Assembly: GCF_008329435.1 (NCBI RefSeq)
Contig: NZ_NPKN01000002.1
Span: forward strand, 1-64,000
Direction: 5' to 3'
DNA from: Rhodanobacter sp. T12-5
GTDB lineage: Bacteria; Pseudomonadota; Gammaproteobacteria; Xanthomonadales; Rhodanobacteraceae
DNA: 64,000 nucleotides
Below are positions 39,552 to 48,943 of this stretch, piece after piece; within the stretch, counting starts at the first letter, position 1, and each line of letters starts with the position of its first letter. Under the pieces are notes generated by a model, which saw only the letters and a program-made list of their open reading frames with translations, was not told the origin of the DNA and did no database searches. The position numbers and the translations under genes are program-made.

Positions 39552-40133
39552 TCAGCGGGCGTCGGACACGGCAGTCACGCCCTCCTGCACCTGCACGCGA
39601 TCGCCGGGGTCGTGATCCATCCGGACCGTGCGGGTCACGCCGTTGTAGATGTAGCGAACGTCATAGCCGACGATCTTTGTGCTGGTGTTGTTGACCGTGC
39701 TGCATTTGCGCTCGACCGTCGATGTCACCTGGCCGTGCTGGCGACTGGCCTCGATCCTGTTGCCGGCATACCCGCCACCGACGGCACCGGCCACGGTAGC
39801 CAGGGTCTTGCCCTTGCCGCCGCCAACCTGATTGCCGAGGAGGCCACCGACCACTGCACCGATCGCGGTACCCGCGATCCGGTGCTGATCCTTCGGGGGT
39901 GCCGTTTGCGTCACCGTTTCATCGTGGCAAACCTGCTTTGGATTGTTCACCGTCGAGCGCACCGGCTCGACGCCGACGACCTTGGCGTACTTGGGTCCTG
40001 CGTCGGCGCTCACACCGGCATCGGCACCAGCCGAGGAAGTCCCGGCGTCAGCACTCCGATTACAGGCCGACAGGCTCGTCGCCAGTGCCGCGGCGATAGC
40101 GATATTGAGTACATTGACCATCAACCTGCTCAT
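39552..40133 (-). CDS. Glycine-zipper 2TM-domain lipoprotein (paralog)
   Basis: 193 residues. Signal with lipobox LSAC (near Cys24), an Ala/Gly/Ser-rich linker, then a glycine zipper with GTAIGAVVGGLLGNQVG and VAGAVGGGYAGNRIE, and a C-terminal domain with VERKCSTVNN and YDVRYIYNGVTRTVRM. The start has AGGAGAGGA upstream. It differs from the neighbour in having a longer soluble C-terminus. The two genes are 30 bp apart on the same strand and probably share an operon. Confidence 0.85.
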   Translation of the reverse strand: MSRLMVNVLNIAIAAALATSLSACNRSADAGTSSAGADAGVSADAGPKYAKVVGVEPVRSTVNNPKQVCHDETVTQTAPPKDQHRIAGTAIGAVVGGLLGNQVGGGKGKTLATVAGAVGGGYAGNRIEASRQHGQVTSTVERKCSTVNNTSTKIVGYDVRYIYNGVTRTVRMDHDPGDRVQVQEGVTAVSDAR

Positions 40134-40294
40134 TGCAATCCTCTCCTCTGTTTGATGTTGCCGCATCCGCACCCCCTGTAGGTACAGCCTGCATTGTCAT
40201 TGAACCGTTGTACAACTGAATCGGACCTAGCTCGCCCTCGTGACATTGTCTTCACGTCGGCGTTTACAAAACGATTGCCAACGCACGGATCCAG
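40134..40294. promoter_or_regulatory. Divergent promoter region with two palindromes
   Basis: Between the glycine-zipper gene (leftward) and tatD (rightward) lie two palindromes: CTGTA-GG-TACAG (40176-40187) and GTTGTACAAC (40207-40216). No clear -35/-10 boxes can be assigned. The palindromes could be operators. Confidence 0.35.
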
Positions 40295-41077
40295 ATGTTC
40301 GAACTCGTCGATAGCCACGTGCACCTTGATGACAGCGTGTTTGATGCCGATCGCGGGGAGGTGATCGTACGCGCGCGGCACGCTGGCGTGAACACGATGA
40401 TCGTGCCGGCCGTCGATGCCGCCAGCTGGTCGCGGATCACGGGACTGTGTGCACAACACCCCTCCTCGGTGTTTGCCGCATTCGGCATGCACCCGCTTTT
40501 TCTGCACCAGCATGCACCTGCACATGTGGACGCGCTGTCTTCATGGCTCGATGGCAACGAGGCGGTCGCCATCGGCGAGATCGGCCTGGACTTTCACGTC
40601 GATGATCTCGATCGTGACCTTCAAAGGCATTACTTCGCGCATCAACTGCGGCTTGCGCGCGAACGAGGCCTTCCGGTGATCGTGCATGCGCGGGGCGCAC
40701 TCGAAGAAGTGACCCTCACCCTGCGCCGAACCGGCCAACTGCGGGGTGTCGTGCACAGCTTTTCCGGGAGCGAGCAGCAGGCCCACCGCCTGTGGGAGCT
40801 GGGCTTCCACCTGGGCATCGGCGGCCCGGTGACCTACCCGCGTGCGCAGCGTCTGCGCCGAATCGTGGCGACGATGCCGATCGAATTCCTCCTGCTCGAA
40901 AGCGATGCGCCCGATCAGCCCGGCGCGGATCATCGCGGCCAGCGCAACGAGCCGGCCCGGGTCGCGGATGTGCTGCGCTGCGTGGCGGCGCTTCGCGACG
41001 AGCCGGAAGCCGTGGTGGCCGCCGCAACCACCGCCAATGCGCATCGCCTGTTCGGCATCCATCGACACGGCGGCTGA
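40295..41077 (+). CDS. TatD-family metal-dependent hydrolase
   Basis: 260 residues, TIM-barrel with the DSHVHLDD metal motif, EIGLDFH, VHARGA, HSFSGSEQQA and LLLESDAPDQPG. TatD-family proteins act as 3'-5' exonucleases on DNA; YjjV and YcfH are other members with this pattern. The exact activity is open. No clear operon link to its neighbours. Confidence 0.9.
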   Translation: MFELVDSHVHLDDSVFDADRGEVIVRARHAGVNTMIVPAVDAASWSRITGLCAQHPSSVFAAFGMHPLFLHQHAPAHVDALSSWLDGNEAVAIGEIGLDFHVDDLDRDLQRHYFAHQLRLARERGLPVIVHARGALEEVTLTLRRTGQLRGVVHSFSGSEQQAHRLWELGFHLGIGGPVTYPRAQRLRRIVATMPIEFLLLESDAPDQPGADHRGQRNEPARVADVLRCVAALRDEPEAVVAAATTANAHRLFGIHRHGG

Positions 41078-41209
41078 CCGTTCCGCCGCGTGCGCAGCCT
41101 GCGATTTCCGCAGAGACCCACATCCGTACACCGGAATCGGCTGCTCGTCGTCGCGACAGGCGGATGCTGCGGCCCACTTGCGTATCGCCGCATGCACTTG
41201 CTATCTTTT

Positions 41210-41225
41210 ATTTCATTGGTGAAAT
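41210..41225 (+). promoter_or_regulatory. Inverted repeat upstream of marR (probable operator)
   Basis: ATTTCA-TTGG-TGAAAT, a perfect 6-bp inverted repeat, ends 13 bp before the marR ATG. A further half-site GGTGAAAT overlaps the start region. MarR-type regulators often bind palindromes that overlap their own promoter, so this is likely the autoregulatory site for the efflux operon. Confidence 0.6.
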
Positions 41226-41238
41226 ATGAGCTGGTGAA

Positions 41239-41763
41239 ATGGCGCGGCTGACGAATTGCATCGTAATGATGGACGAGGGCATCGGCCGGGTGAGCCAGAT
41301 CATCCCGCAGATGCCGGCAGCCGAGGCACGGTTGTGCCGCTTGATGCTGATGGTCAGCAGCAGCCTCGAGGAAGAGCTCGAGTACAAGCTGAAATCGCAC
41401 AAGCTCAACCACAGCGAATTCCTGACCCTGATGATCCTGTACAGCCGCCCGGACGGCAGCTCCACGCCCGGCGAACTGTGCGAGTACGCGACCCAGGGAG
41501 CCACCAACATGACCCGCATCGCGAACGCACTGGTCAAGCGCGGGCTGATCACCCGCGGTGCCGGCAAGGAGGATCGCCGCCGTGTGCTGATCCGCATCAC
41601 GCCGGCCGGCCGGCGCTTCGTGCAGAAGATGCTGCCGCCGATGTTTCCCCGTGTCGCCACCATGTTTGCCGGCTTCAGCGACAGCGACAAACGCCATCTC
41701 GATCGCCTGCTGCGCAAATTGGCCGGCAATCTCGATCAGCTGAGTGAAAACCGCCTCCCATGA
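41239..41763 (+). CDS. MarR-family transcriptional regulator (EmrR-like)
   Basis: 174 residues with the winged helix-turn-helix pattern: FLTLMILYSRP, STPGELCEYATQGATNMTRIANALVKRGLITR and the wing KEDRRRVLIRITPAG. EmrR-type regulators repress an efflux operon and are released by ligands. Its stop overlaps the ATG of the outer-membrane factor gene by 3 bp. The efflux genes follow directly, so it controls them. Confidence 0.93.
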   Translation: MARLTNCIVMMDEGIGRVSQIIPQMPAAEARLCRLMLMVSSSLEEELEYKLKSHKLNHSEFLTLMILYSRPDGSSTPGELCEYATQGATNMTRIANALVKRGLITRGAGKEDRRRVLIRITPAGRRFVQKMLPPMFPRVATMFAGFSDSDKRHLDRLLRKLAGNLDQLSENRLP

Positions 41764-43253
41764 AGAAGATTCCGATGAAGCATGCCCCGCTCCACGGTCG
41801 TGCCGTGCTGGCTGCCGCGATCGTGCTGATGCTGGCCGGCTGTGCCAGCGCACCAGCCAGACTCGGGTCGCCGACGCTGCGTGACGACGTACCGCTGGCC
41901 GGCCTGCAGGCTCCCGCCCGTCCCGGCTGGCCCGCCGCGCAGTGGTGGCGCCAGTACGACGATCCGCAGCTGGATGATCTGATCGACCGCGCAATGCAGC
42001 AGTCGCCCGACCTCGCACTGGCACAAAGCCGCGTGAGGAACGCCGAGCAATCGGCGCGACTGGCCGCGGCGCAGCTCGGCCTGTCGGTCAACGGCAGCGC
42101 GCAGGTGTCGCGCCAGCGCATGAGCGACCACGGACTGATCCCGAGCAAGTTCCTCGGTTTCAGCTGGTACAACCAGGCCGACCTTGGCGTGCAGCTGGAC
42201 TACGACTTCGACTGGTGGGGCAAGAAGCGTGCAACGGTGGAAGCGGCGCTGGACCAGGCCCACGCCACCGAGGCGCAACGCAGCGCCGCCGCACTGGCCA
42301 TCCAGTACGCCGTCGCCGATACGTATTTCGGCTGGCAGGCTGACCAGGCACGCCTGCAACTGGCCGACCAGTTGCTCGCCACGCAGCAGCAGCTCTCCCA
42401 CATCGCCGAGCTGCGCGTACGTCAGGGCGTGGATTTGCCGGACGAGGCGCAGAAAGCCAGGGCGCAACTCGCTGCCGTGCGCGAAATGCGCGCGGCACTG
42501 GACGGCTCGGCGAAGATTCGCCGCGCCGCACTGGCCTCGCTGCTTGGCGTCGCACCGGCGCAGCTGCCGGAACTCCAGGCGCAGCCGTTGCCGACGATCA
42601 AGCGTGGCATCCCGGCCGATGCCGGGCTCGACCTGATCGCCCGGCGACCCGACATCGCCGCCAGCCGCTGGCAGGTCGAGGCCGCCCTGAAACAAACCGA
42701 CACCGCACGCGCCGAGTTCTTCCCCGACATCAGCATCAAGGCGATGGTCGGCCTGTCCAGCATCGACATGGGCAAGCTGCTCACCGCCGGCAGCCGCACG
42801 TTCGCACTGACGCCGGCGCTGCATCTGCCGATCTTCAGCGGCGGCACGCTCGAGGCGAACTATGGCGTGAGCAAGGCCCAACTCGACGGCGCAGTAGCGC
42901 AGTACGACAGCACCGTGCTGACCGCCGCACGCGAGGTGGCCACGCAGGCGCTGAGCGCCGAGCAGATCGCCGCACGCCAGCGCGAGCAGCAAGCCCAGAT
43001 CGATGCAGACCGGCAGTTGCTGGCAAGCGCTCAGGCGCGGGCGCGCCAGGGCGTGCGCGACGCCCGCGAGAGCCTCGCGGCGCAGGCGCAGTTGTTGCAG
43101 CAGCGCGATGCCGCGACGCAACTGCAGGCGCAGGCATTGAGCACCGACCTTTCGCTGATCAAGGCACTCGGCGGTGGCTACCAGGCCACCGACAAGCCGA
43201 CCTCCTCATCACCTTCTGTTACCGCCGGAGCCTCCGCCCATGAGCGCCACTGA
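41760..43253 (+). CDS. Outer-membrane factor of a multidrug efflux system (NodT/OprM family)
   Basis: 497 residues, lipoprotein (LAGC lipobox) with two OEP/TolC repeats rich in Ala and Gln coiled coils. AVADTYFGWQ and RPDIAASRWQVEAA are typical of the NodT/OprM lineage. It forms the outer-membrane channel for the EmrAB pump. C-terminal Ser/Pro-rich tail. Translationally coupled to marR and overlapping emrA by 14 bp. Confidence 0.92.
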   Translation: MKKIPMKHAPLHGRAVLAAAIVLMLAGCASAPARLGSPTLRDDVPLAGLQAPARPGWPAAQWWRQYDDPQLDDLIDRAMQQSPDLALAQSRVRNAEQSARLAAAQLGLSVNGSAQVSRQRMSDHGLIPSKFLGFSWYNQADLGVQLDYDFDWWGKKRATVEAALDQAHATEAQRSAAALAIQYAVADTYFGWQADQARLQLADQLLATQQQLSHIAELRVRQGVDLPDEAQKARAQLAAVREMRAALDGSAKIRRAALASLLGVAPAQLPELQAQPLPTIKRGIPADAGLDLIARRPDIAASRWQVEAALKQTDTARAEFFPDISIKAMVGLSSIDMGKLLTAGSRTFALTPALHLPIFSGGTLEANYGVSKAQLDGAVAQYDSTVLTAAREVATQALSAEQIAARQREQQAQIDADRQLLASAQARARQGVRDARESLAAQAQLLQQRDAATQLQAQALSTDLSLIKALGGGYQATDKPTSSSPSVTAGASAHERH

Positions 43254-44448
43254 ATCCGACAAGACGTCCGTCGAAACCAACGACAGCGGCATGGCCGCGA
43301 AGGATCCGGGCAAGCGCCGGCGCGCGCTGCTGATCGTGGCCGGCGCCTTCATCCTGGCTGGACTGCTGTGGTTCCTGCTGTGGTTCTTCGTGTTGTCGAC
43401 CCGGGTGAAGACCGACAACGCCTACGTCGGCGGCAACCAGGTGGCGATCTCGGCGCAGGTGCCGGGCACGGTGGTGGCGATCCTCGCCGACGACACCCAG
43501 CACGTCGAGGCCGGCCAGGTGCTGGTGAAGCTGGACGGCACCGATGCCGACACCCGGCTGGCGCAAGCGCGCAGCGCGCTGGCCCAGGCCGTGCGCGGCG
43601 TGCGCCAGCAAACCAGTTCGGCCAGCAGCGCCGATGCGCAGGTGGTTGCCGCGAAGCTCGACCTGAAGAAGGCCGAGGCCGACCTCAAGCGCCGCCTGCC
43701 CCTGATCGCCGCGCACGCCGAATCGCCCGAGATCGTGCAGCATCTGCGCAACGGCGTGGAACAGGCACGCGCCGCGGTGAACGCCGCCGAGGCGCAGTCG
43801 GCTGCCGCGCATGCCGCCATCGAAGGCACCGACGTCGCGCAGAACCCGGTGGTGCTGCAGGCCCGCGCGAACTTTCGCGCCGCCTGGGTCGCCGCGCAGC
43901 GCAACACGATCTATGCGCCGGTATCCGGCTACGTGGCCGAGCGCAGCGTGCAACTGGGCAACAGCGTGCAGCCGGGCCAGCAGCTGATGACCGTGGTGCC
44001 GCTGCACGACCTGTGGATCGACGCGAACTTCAAGGAAAGCCAGCTGCGCCATATCCGCATCGGCCAGCCGGCGACCGTGGTGTCCGACCTGTATGGCGGC
44101 GACGCGGAGTACCACGGCAAGGTGATCGGCCTGGGCGCCGGCACCGGCAGCGTCTTCTCGCTGCTGCCGGCGCAGAACGCCACCGGCAACTGGATCAAGG
44201 TGGTGCAGCGCGTGCCGGTGCGCATCGCACTGGACAACAAGGAGCTGGACAAGCACCCGCTGCGCATCGGCCTGTCCACCGACGTCACAGTCGACATCCA
44301 CGATGACCGGGGCAGCGTGCTGGCCACTACCTCGGCGCAGCAACCGGTCGCGCAGACCGACGTCTACGACCGGATGGCCAGCAAGGCCGATGCGGAAGCG
44401 GAACGGATCATCCGCGCCAACCTCTCCCACGCCACCGCCGCGAACTGA
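43240..44448 (+). CDS. emrA: EmrA-type membrane fusion protein
   Basis: 402 residues. Single N-terminal membrane helix, a biotinyl-like domain (AQVPGTVVAILADDTQHVEAGQVLVKLDGTD), an alpha-hairpin with Ala/Gln repeats and the HlyD-type beta domain. YAPVSGYVAERSVQLGNSVQPGQQL completes the EmrA signature. It bridges the inner-membrane EmrB and the outer-membrane factor. ATG at 43240 inside the end of the previous gene. Confidence 0.93.
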   Translation: MSATESDKTSVETNDSGMAAKDPGKRRRALLIVAGAFILAGLLWFLLWFFVLSTRVKTDNAYVGGNQVAISAQVPGTVVAILADDTQHVEAGQVLVKLDGTDADTRLAQARSALAQAVRGVRQQTSSASSADAQVVAAKLDLKKAEADLKRRLPLIAAHAESPEIVQHLRNGVEQARAAVNAAEAQSAAAHAAIEGTDVAQNPVVLQARANFRAAWVAAQRNTIYAPVSGYVAERSVQLGNSVQPGQQLMTVVPLHDLWIDANFKESQLRHIRIGQPATVVSDLYGGDAEYHGKVIGLGAGTGSVFSLLPAQNATGNWIKVVQRVPVRIALDNKELDKHPLRIGLSTDVTVDIHDDRGSVLATTSAQQPVAQTDVYDRMASKADAEAERIIRANLSHATAAN

Positions 44449-44456
44449 GCCTGATC

Positions 44457-46022
44457 ATGGCTGCCACGCCGAACGACGCCATCGCCGAAGCCGCCCCGCT
44501 GAAGCCGCTGCACGGCGGCCCGCTGGCGCTGCTCACCATCGCCGTCGCGTTCAGTACCTTCATGGAGGTGCTGGACATGACGATCGTCAACGTCGCGGTG
44601 CCGCACATCGCCGGCAGCCTCGGCGTGAGCCCCAGCGAAGGCACCTGGACGATCAGCTCCTACGCGTTGGCCAGCGCGATCATGCAGCCGCTCACCGGCT
44701 GGCTGGCGCGCCGCTTCGGCGAGGTGAAGACCTTCGTCGGCTCGGTGCTGATGTTCGTGGTCTTCTCGATGCTGTGCGGCCTGGCCACCAGCATGCCGAT
44801 GCTGGTGATCGGCCGCCTGCTGCAGGGCGCCGGTTCCGGTCCGATGGTGGCGCTGTCGCTGACCCTGCTGCTGTCGAACTACCCGAAAGAGAAACAGGGC
44901 ATCGCGCTGGCGCTGTGGGCGATGACCGTGGTGGTGGCACCGATCTTCGGCCCGATCCTGGGCGGCTGGCTGACCGACAATTTCTCGTGGCCATGGATCT
45001 TCTACATCAACCTGCCGGTCGGGCTGGCAGCGGCGGTGGTCACCTGGGGCCTGCTGCGCAAGCGCGAGACGAAGACCTTCAAGGCGCCGATCGACATGAT
45101 CGGGCTGGTGCTGCTGGTGGTCGGCGTGGGTGCGCTGCAGTTCATGCTGGACAACGGCAACGACCACGACTGGTTCTCCTCGCCGATGATCCTCACCCTG
45201 GGCCTCGTCGCGCTGGTCTGCCTCACCTTCCTGATCGTGTGGGAACTGCACGCGAAACATCCGGTGGTCGACCTGTCGCTGTTCAAGCAACGCAACTTCA
45301 CCGTCGGCGTGATCAGCCTGTCGCTGGGCATGTTCGCGTTCTTCGGCATCAACGTGGTGTTTCCGCTGTGGCTGCAGATCACCCTGGGCTACACCGCCAC
45401 CTGGGCTGGCCTGGCCACCGCGCCGGTCGGCGTGCTGGCGTTCCTGATCGCGCCGATCCTGGGCAAGAACATGCACAAGCTGGACCTGCGCGCGGTGGTG
45501 ACGTTCGCGTTCCTGGTCTTCGCCGGCACCGCGTACTGGTTCTCCACCTTCGACAGCTCCGCCTCGTTCTCCACCCTAGTGGTGCCGCGCTTCGTGATGG
45601 GCCTGGCGATCCCGTGCTTCTTCATTCCGTTGAACCAGGTCTACCTGTCCGGACTGCCGGTGGACCAGATCGCCAGCGCCTCGGGCCTGTCCAACTTCTG
45701 CCGCACGATCGGCTCGAGCGTGTCCACCGCGATCATGGTGACGATGTGGCAGCACCGCGGCGAGACCCATCACGCGACCCTGACCGAGTACGTCAGCCCC
45801 GGTCATCCGGCCGCAACCCGGTTCATCGGCCAACTGTCGCATGCGGGGCTGTCGCATACGCAAAGCCTCGGGCTGATCGACCAGTTGCTGACGCGCGAAG
45901 CGCTGACCCTTGCGGTGAACGACGTGTTCTGGGCCTGCGCGATCCTGTTCGTGGCGCTGATTCCGATCCTGTGGTTCGCCCGGCCGCCGTTCGGCAGTGC
46001 CGGTGGCGCGGTCGGTCATTGA
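44457..46022 (+). CDS. emrB: EmrB-type MFS drug transporter (DHA2)
   Basis: 521 residues with fourteen predicted helices. MEVLDMTIVNVAVPHIAGSLG at the first helix and ARRFGEVKTF after helix 2 mark the DHA2 family. It should pump hydrophobic drugs with protons, through EmrA and the outer-membrane channel. Start 8 bp after emrA. Together marR-oprM-emrA-emrB form one operon. Confidence 0.94.
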   Translation: MAATPNDAIAEAAPLKPLHGGPLALLTIAVAFSTFMEVLDMTIVNVAVPHIAGSLGVSPSEGTWTISSYALASAIMQPLTGWLARRFGEVKTFVGSVLMFVVFSMLCGLATSMPMLVIGRLLQGAGSGPMVALSLTLLLSNYPKEKQGIALALWAMTVVVAPIFGPILGGWLTDNFSWPWIFYINLPVGLAAAVVTWGLLRKRETKTFKAPIDMIGLVLLVVGVGALQFMLDNGNDHDWFSSPMILTLGLVALVCLTFLIVWELHAKHPVVDLSLFKQRNFTVGVISLSLGMFAFFGINVVFPLWLQITLGYTATWAGLATAPVGVLAFLIAPILGKNMHKLDLRAVVTFAFLVFAGTAYWFSTFDSSASFSTLVVPRFVMGLAIPCFFIPLNQVYLSGLPVDQIASASGLSNFCRTIGSSVSTAIMVTMWQHRGETHHATLTEYVSPGHPAATRFIGQLSHAGLSHTQSLGLIDQLLTREALTLAVNDVFWACAILFVALIPILWFARPPFGSAGGAVGH

Positions 46023-46093
46023 GGAATGCTGCGCAGCATGAAACACCGGCTCACGACTGGTGCGCCGCAATATCTTCTGCTAGCGTTCGTCGC

Positions 46094-46591
46094 ATGGCAC
46101 AAACCAAACGCACCATCAAGAAGTATCCGAACCGGCGTCTGTACGACACGGAGATCTCCAGCTACATCACGCTGGAAGAAGTCCGCCAGCTCGTGCTGGA
46201 CAACGAGGACTTCGAGGTCCGCGACGCCAAGAGCGGCGAAGACCTGACCCGTTCGGTACTGCTGCAGATCATCTCCGAGCACGAAGACAAGGGGCAGCCG
46301 ATGCTGTCGCCGCAGCTGCTCAGCCAGATCATCCGCTTCTACGGCAATTCGCTGCAGGGCTTCATGGGGCCTTACCTGGAGCAGAGCCTGCAGGTGTTCC
46401 TCGACCAGCAGACCCAGTTCCGCAGCCAGCTCAACAGCCTGATGGGACAGACCCCGTGGAACACGCTGACTGACCTGACCGAGCGCAATCTGGCCGCGTT
46501 CCAGGCCATGCAGCGCGGCCTGATGGATACCGCGGCGCAGGCAATTCCGACGCCAGGTGCCGGCACTCGCGGCGGCAAGAAGTCCGGCTGA
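46094..46591 (+). CDS. phaR: Polyhydroxyalkanoate synthesis repressor PhaR
   Basis: 165 residues. The PHB accumulation regulator N-domain is KRTIKKYPNRRLYDTEISSY (residues 5-24), followed by YITLEEVRQLVLDNEDFEV and the central region QIIRFYGNSLQGFMGPYLEQ. PhaR senses PHA chains and represses phasin and synthesis genes. The C-terminus is Gly/Lys-rich. The PhaB-like reductase follows, pointing to storage metabolism, though no synthase gene is visible. Confidence 0.93.
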   Translation: MAQTKRTIKKYPNRRLYDTEISSYITLEEVRQLVLDNEDFEVRDAKSGEDLTRSVLLQIISEHEDKGQPMLSPQLLSQIIRFYGNSLQGFMGPYLEQSLQVFLDQQTQFRSQLNSLMGQTPWNTLTDLTERNLAAFQAMQRGLMDTAAQAIPTPGAGTRGGKKSG

Positions 46592-46704
46592 TCCCAACCC
46601 GGCGACGGCATGCTTCGACGCGCCGTTCGTCCATTCCCCACGAACCGATCGCTGCAGCACGACACGTGCTGCCTTGCGGCATGATCGAGCCTTGGAGACA
46701 CCCC

Positions 46705-47466
46705 ATGAGCCAACCTGCTCCGCCCAAGCGGATCGCCCTGGTCACCGGCGGCATCGGTGGCCTCGGCACGGAGATCTGCCGCCAGCTGGCGCAAGCCGGT
46801 CGAACCGTGATCGCGGTGGATCTGTCCGTGCGCAACGAACGCGTGGCCGCGTTCCGCGACGAGGTCGCCAGCTTCGGTGATGCCATCGCATTCGAGCCGG
46901 CCGACGTCAGCGACTTCGACAGCTGCCGGCAACTCACCGAACGCATCGAACAGCAGCATGGCAGCATCGACATCCTGGTCAACGCCGCCGGCATCACCCG
47001 CGACGCCAGCCTGCGCAAGATGACGCCGCAGCAATGGCACGAGCTGATGCGGGTGAATCTGGACGGTGTCTTCAACATGTGCCGCAACGTGGTCGAAGGC
47101 ATGACAGCGCGCGGCTTCGGCCGCATCGTCAACATCAGTTCGGTGAACGGCCAGACCGGTCAGTTCGGCCAGACCAACTATTCCGCCGCCAAGGCCGGCG
47201 TGCACGGCTTCAGCATGGCGCTGGCACGCGAGACCGCACGCAAGGGCGTCACCGTCAACACCGTCTCGCCCGGCTATTGCGACACCCCGATGGTCGCTGC
47301 GGTGTCGGCGGAGATTCGCGCGCAGATCATCGCCGACATTCCGGTCGGCCGGCTCGGCTCACCCGCCGATATCGCCCGCGCGGTGGGCTTCCTCGCCGCC
47401 GACGATGCCGGCTACATCACCGGTGCCAACCTGCCGGTCAACGGCGGCTATTTCATGAGTTTCTGA
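46705..47466 (+). CDS. phaB: Acetoacetyl-CoA reductase-like SDR protein
   Basis: 253 residues, short-chain dehydrogenase. NADPH-binding TGGIGGLG (14-21), NAAG (93-96), Ser145/146, Tyr159 and Lys163 as catalytic residues (NYSAAK). Proteins of this size next to phaR reduce acetoacetyl-CoA to 3-hydroxybutyryl-CoA for PHB synthesis. Start MSQPAPPKR with GGAG upstream. Other SDR roles cannot be excluded from sequence alone. Confidence 0.85.
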   Translation: MSQPAPPKRIALVTGGIGGLGTEICRQLAQAGRTVIAVDLSVRNERVAAFRDEVASFGDAIAFEPADVSDFDSCRQLTERIEQQHGSIDILVNAAGITRDASLRKMTPQQWHELMRVNLDGVFNMCRNVVEGMTARGFGRIVNISSVNGQTGQFGQTNYSAAKAGVHGFSMALARETARKGVTVNTVSPGYCDTPMVAAVSAEIRAQIIADIPVGRLGSPADIARAVGFLAADDAGYITGANLPVNGGYFMSF

Positions 47467-47542
47467 GCAATTCCGGCAGCGCGGCATTGCAGTCGCGCGC
47501 CGCTTGCGGAACAGTGAGCGGGTTCACCTCACGGATCGCAGC

Positions 47543-48943
47543 ATGGCGCAGCAAACCATTACCCTCATCGGCGGCGGCCTGGTCGGCGCGCTGCTGGCGC
47601 AGCAACTGGCTCGACGCGGCTTTGCGGTTGAGGTGTTCGAGAAACGGCCCGATCCGCGGCAGGCCGGCTTCCTTGGCGGTCGTTCGATCAACCTGGCACT
47701 GGCCGAACGCGGGCTGCAGGCGCTGCGCAGTGCCGGCCTGGCCGACGATGTGCTGCAACGCGCGGTGATGATGCGCGGTCGCATGGTGCATGCCCGCGAC
47801 GGCAGCAGCGGCCTTCAGCGCTACGGCGTCGACGACAGCGAGGTGATCTGGTCGGTCTCGCGCGGCGCGTTGAACATGCTGCTGCTGGATGCCGCCGAGG
47901 CCGCAGGCGTGAAGTTCCATTTCGGGCAGTCACTGGTGGGCGCCGACTTCGATGCGCAGCGCATCCGGCTCGCGGATGCAGCAGGCACCGAACGCGAACA
48001 TCCGATCGGCATGCTGATCGGTGCCGACGGCGCCGGCTCGGCGGCGCGCGCGATGATGAATGCACACACGCCGCTGGGCGAACGCGTCGAGTCGCTCGGC
48101 CACGGCTACAAGGAACTGGAAATTCCACCGTCCGGCGAACTGCCGGGAGCCGTGCTGCAACTCAGTGGCGGTCGCGACCAGTTCGCGCTGGAGCCGCATG
48201 CGCTGCACATCTGGCCTCGCGGCGGCTACATGTGCATCGCGCTGCCGAATACCGAAGGCAGCTTCACCGTTACCTTGTTCCTGCCGGCGCAAGGCCCTGC
48301 GCCGAGTTTCGCCACCCTGCCCGACGCCGACACCGCCGCGGCCTTCTTCAGCACCCAGTTCCCGGGCCTGCTGTCGTTGATCCCGCGCTTCAACGAAGAT
48401 TTCGACAGCCATCCGGTCGGCACCCTGTCCACGCTGTACCTGGATCGCTGGCACCTGGACGGCCGCGCACTGTTGGTCGGCGATGCCGCCCACGCGATCG
48501 TGCCGTTCCACGGCCAGGGCATGAATTGCGGCTTCGAGGACACCGTGGTGCTGGCCAACCTGCTGGCCGTGGCGCCGAACGACGGTGCCGAGGTGTTTGC
48601 CGAATTCCAGCGCGTGCGCCAGCCGAACGCCAACGCGATCGCCGCGATGGCGCTGGAAAACTACGTCGAAATGCGAGACTCCGTGGCCGACCCGCATTAT
48701 CTGGCCAAGCGCGAACTGGGCGCGTTGCTCGCCTTGCGCGTGCCGCAGCACTACATGGCGCGCTATCGGATGGTCACCTTCACCCACGTGCCGTATGCCT
48801 ATGCGCTGGAACGCGGACGCGCACAGGACGCCTTGCTGGAACAGCTGCTGCGCGACGTGACACGGGTCGAGGATGTCGACCTCGATGCGGCGGCCAGCCT
48901 GTTCCAGAGCAGCCTGCCACCACTGCCGCCCTTGCGTGGATAG
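47543..48943 (+). CDS. kmo: Kynurenine 3-monooxygenase
   Basis: 466 residues, FAD-dependent hydroxylase. N-terminal TLIGGGLVGALLAQQLARRG; KMO-specific GHGYKELEIPP; FAD-binding LLVGDAAHAIVPFHGQGMN; two C-terminal membrane-associated-like helices near the end. Hydroxylates kynurenine to 3-hydroxykynurenine. No other kynurenine-pathway genes are within the window. Start MAQQTITL has no strong ribosome-binding sequence. Confidence 0.92.
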   Translation: MAQQTITLIGGGLVGALLAQQLARRGFAVEVFEKRPDPRQAGFLGGRSINLALAERGLQALRSAGLADDVLQRAVMMRGRMVHARDGSSGLQRYGVDDSEVIWSVSRGALNMLLLDAAEAAGVKFHFGQSLVGADFDAQRIRLADAAGTEREHPIGMLIGADGAGSAARAMMNAHTPLGERVESLGHGYKELEIPPSGELPGAVLQLSGGRDQFALEPHALHIWPRGGYMCIALPNTEGSFTVTLFLPAQGPAPSFATLPDADTAAAFFSTQFPGLLSLIPRFNEDFDSHPVGTLSTLYLDRWHLDGRALLVGDAAHAIVPFHGQGMNCGFEDTVVLANLLAVAPNDGAEVFAEFQRVRQPNANAIAAMALENYVEMRDSVADPHYLAKRELGALLALRVPQHYMARYRMVTFTHVPYAYALERGRAQDALLEQLLRDVTRVEDVDLDAAASLFQSSLPPLPPLRG

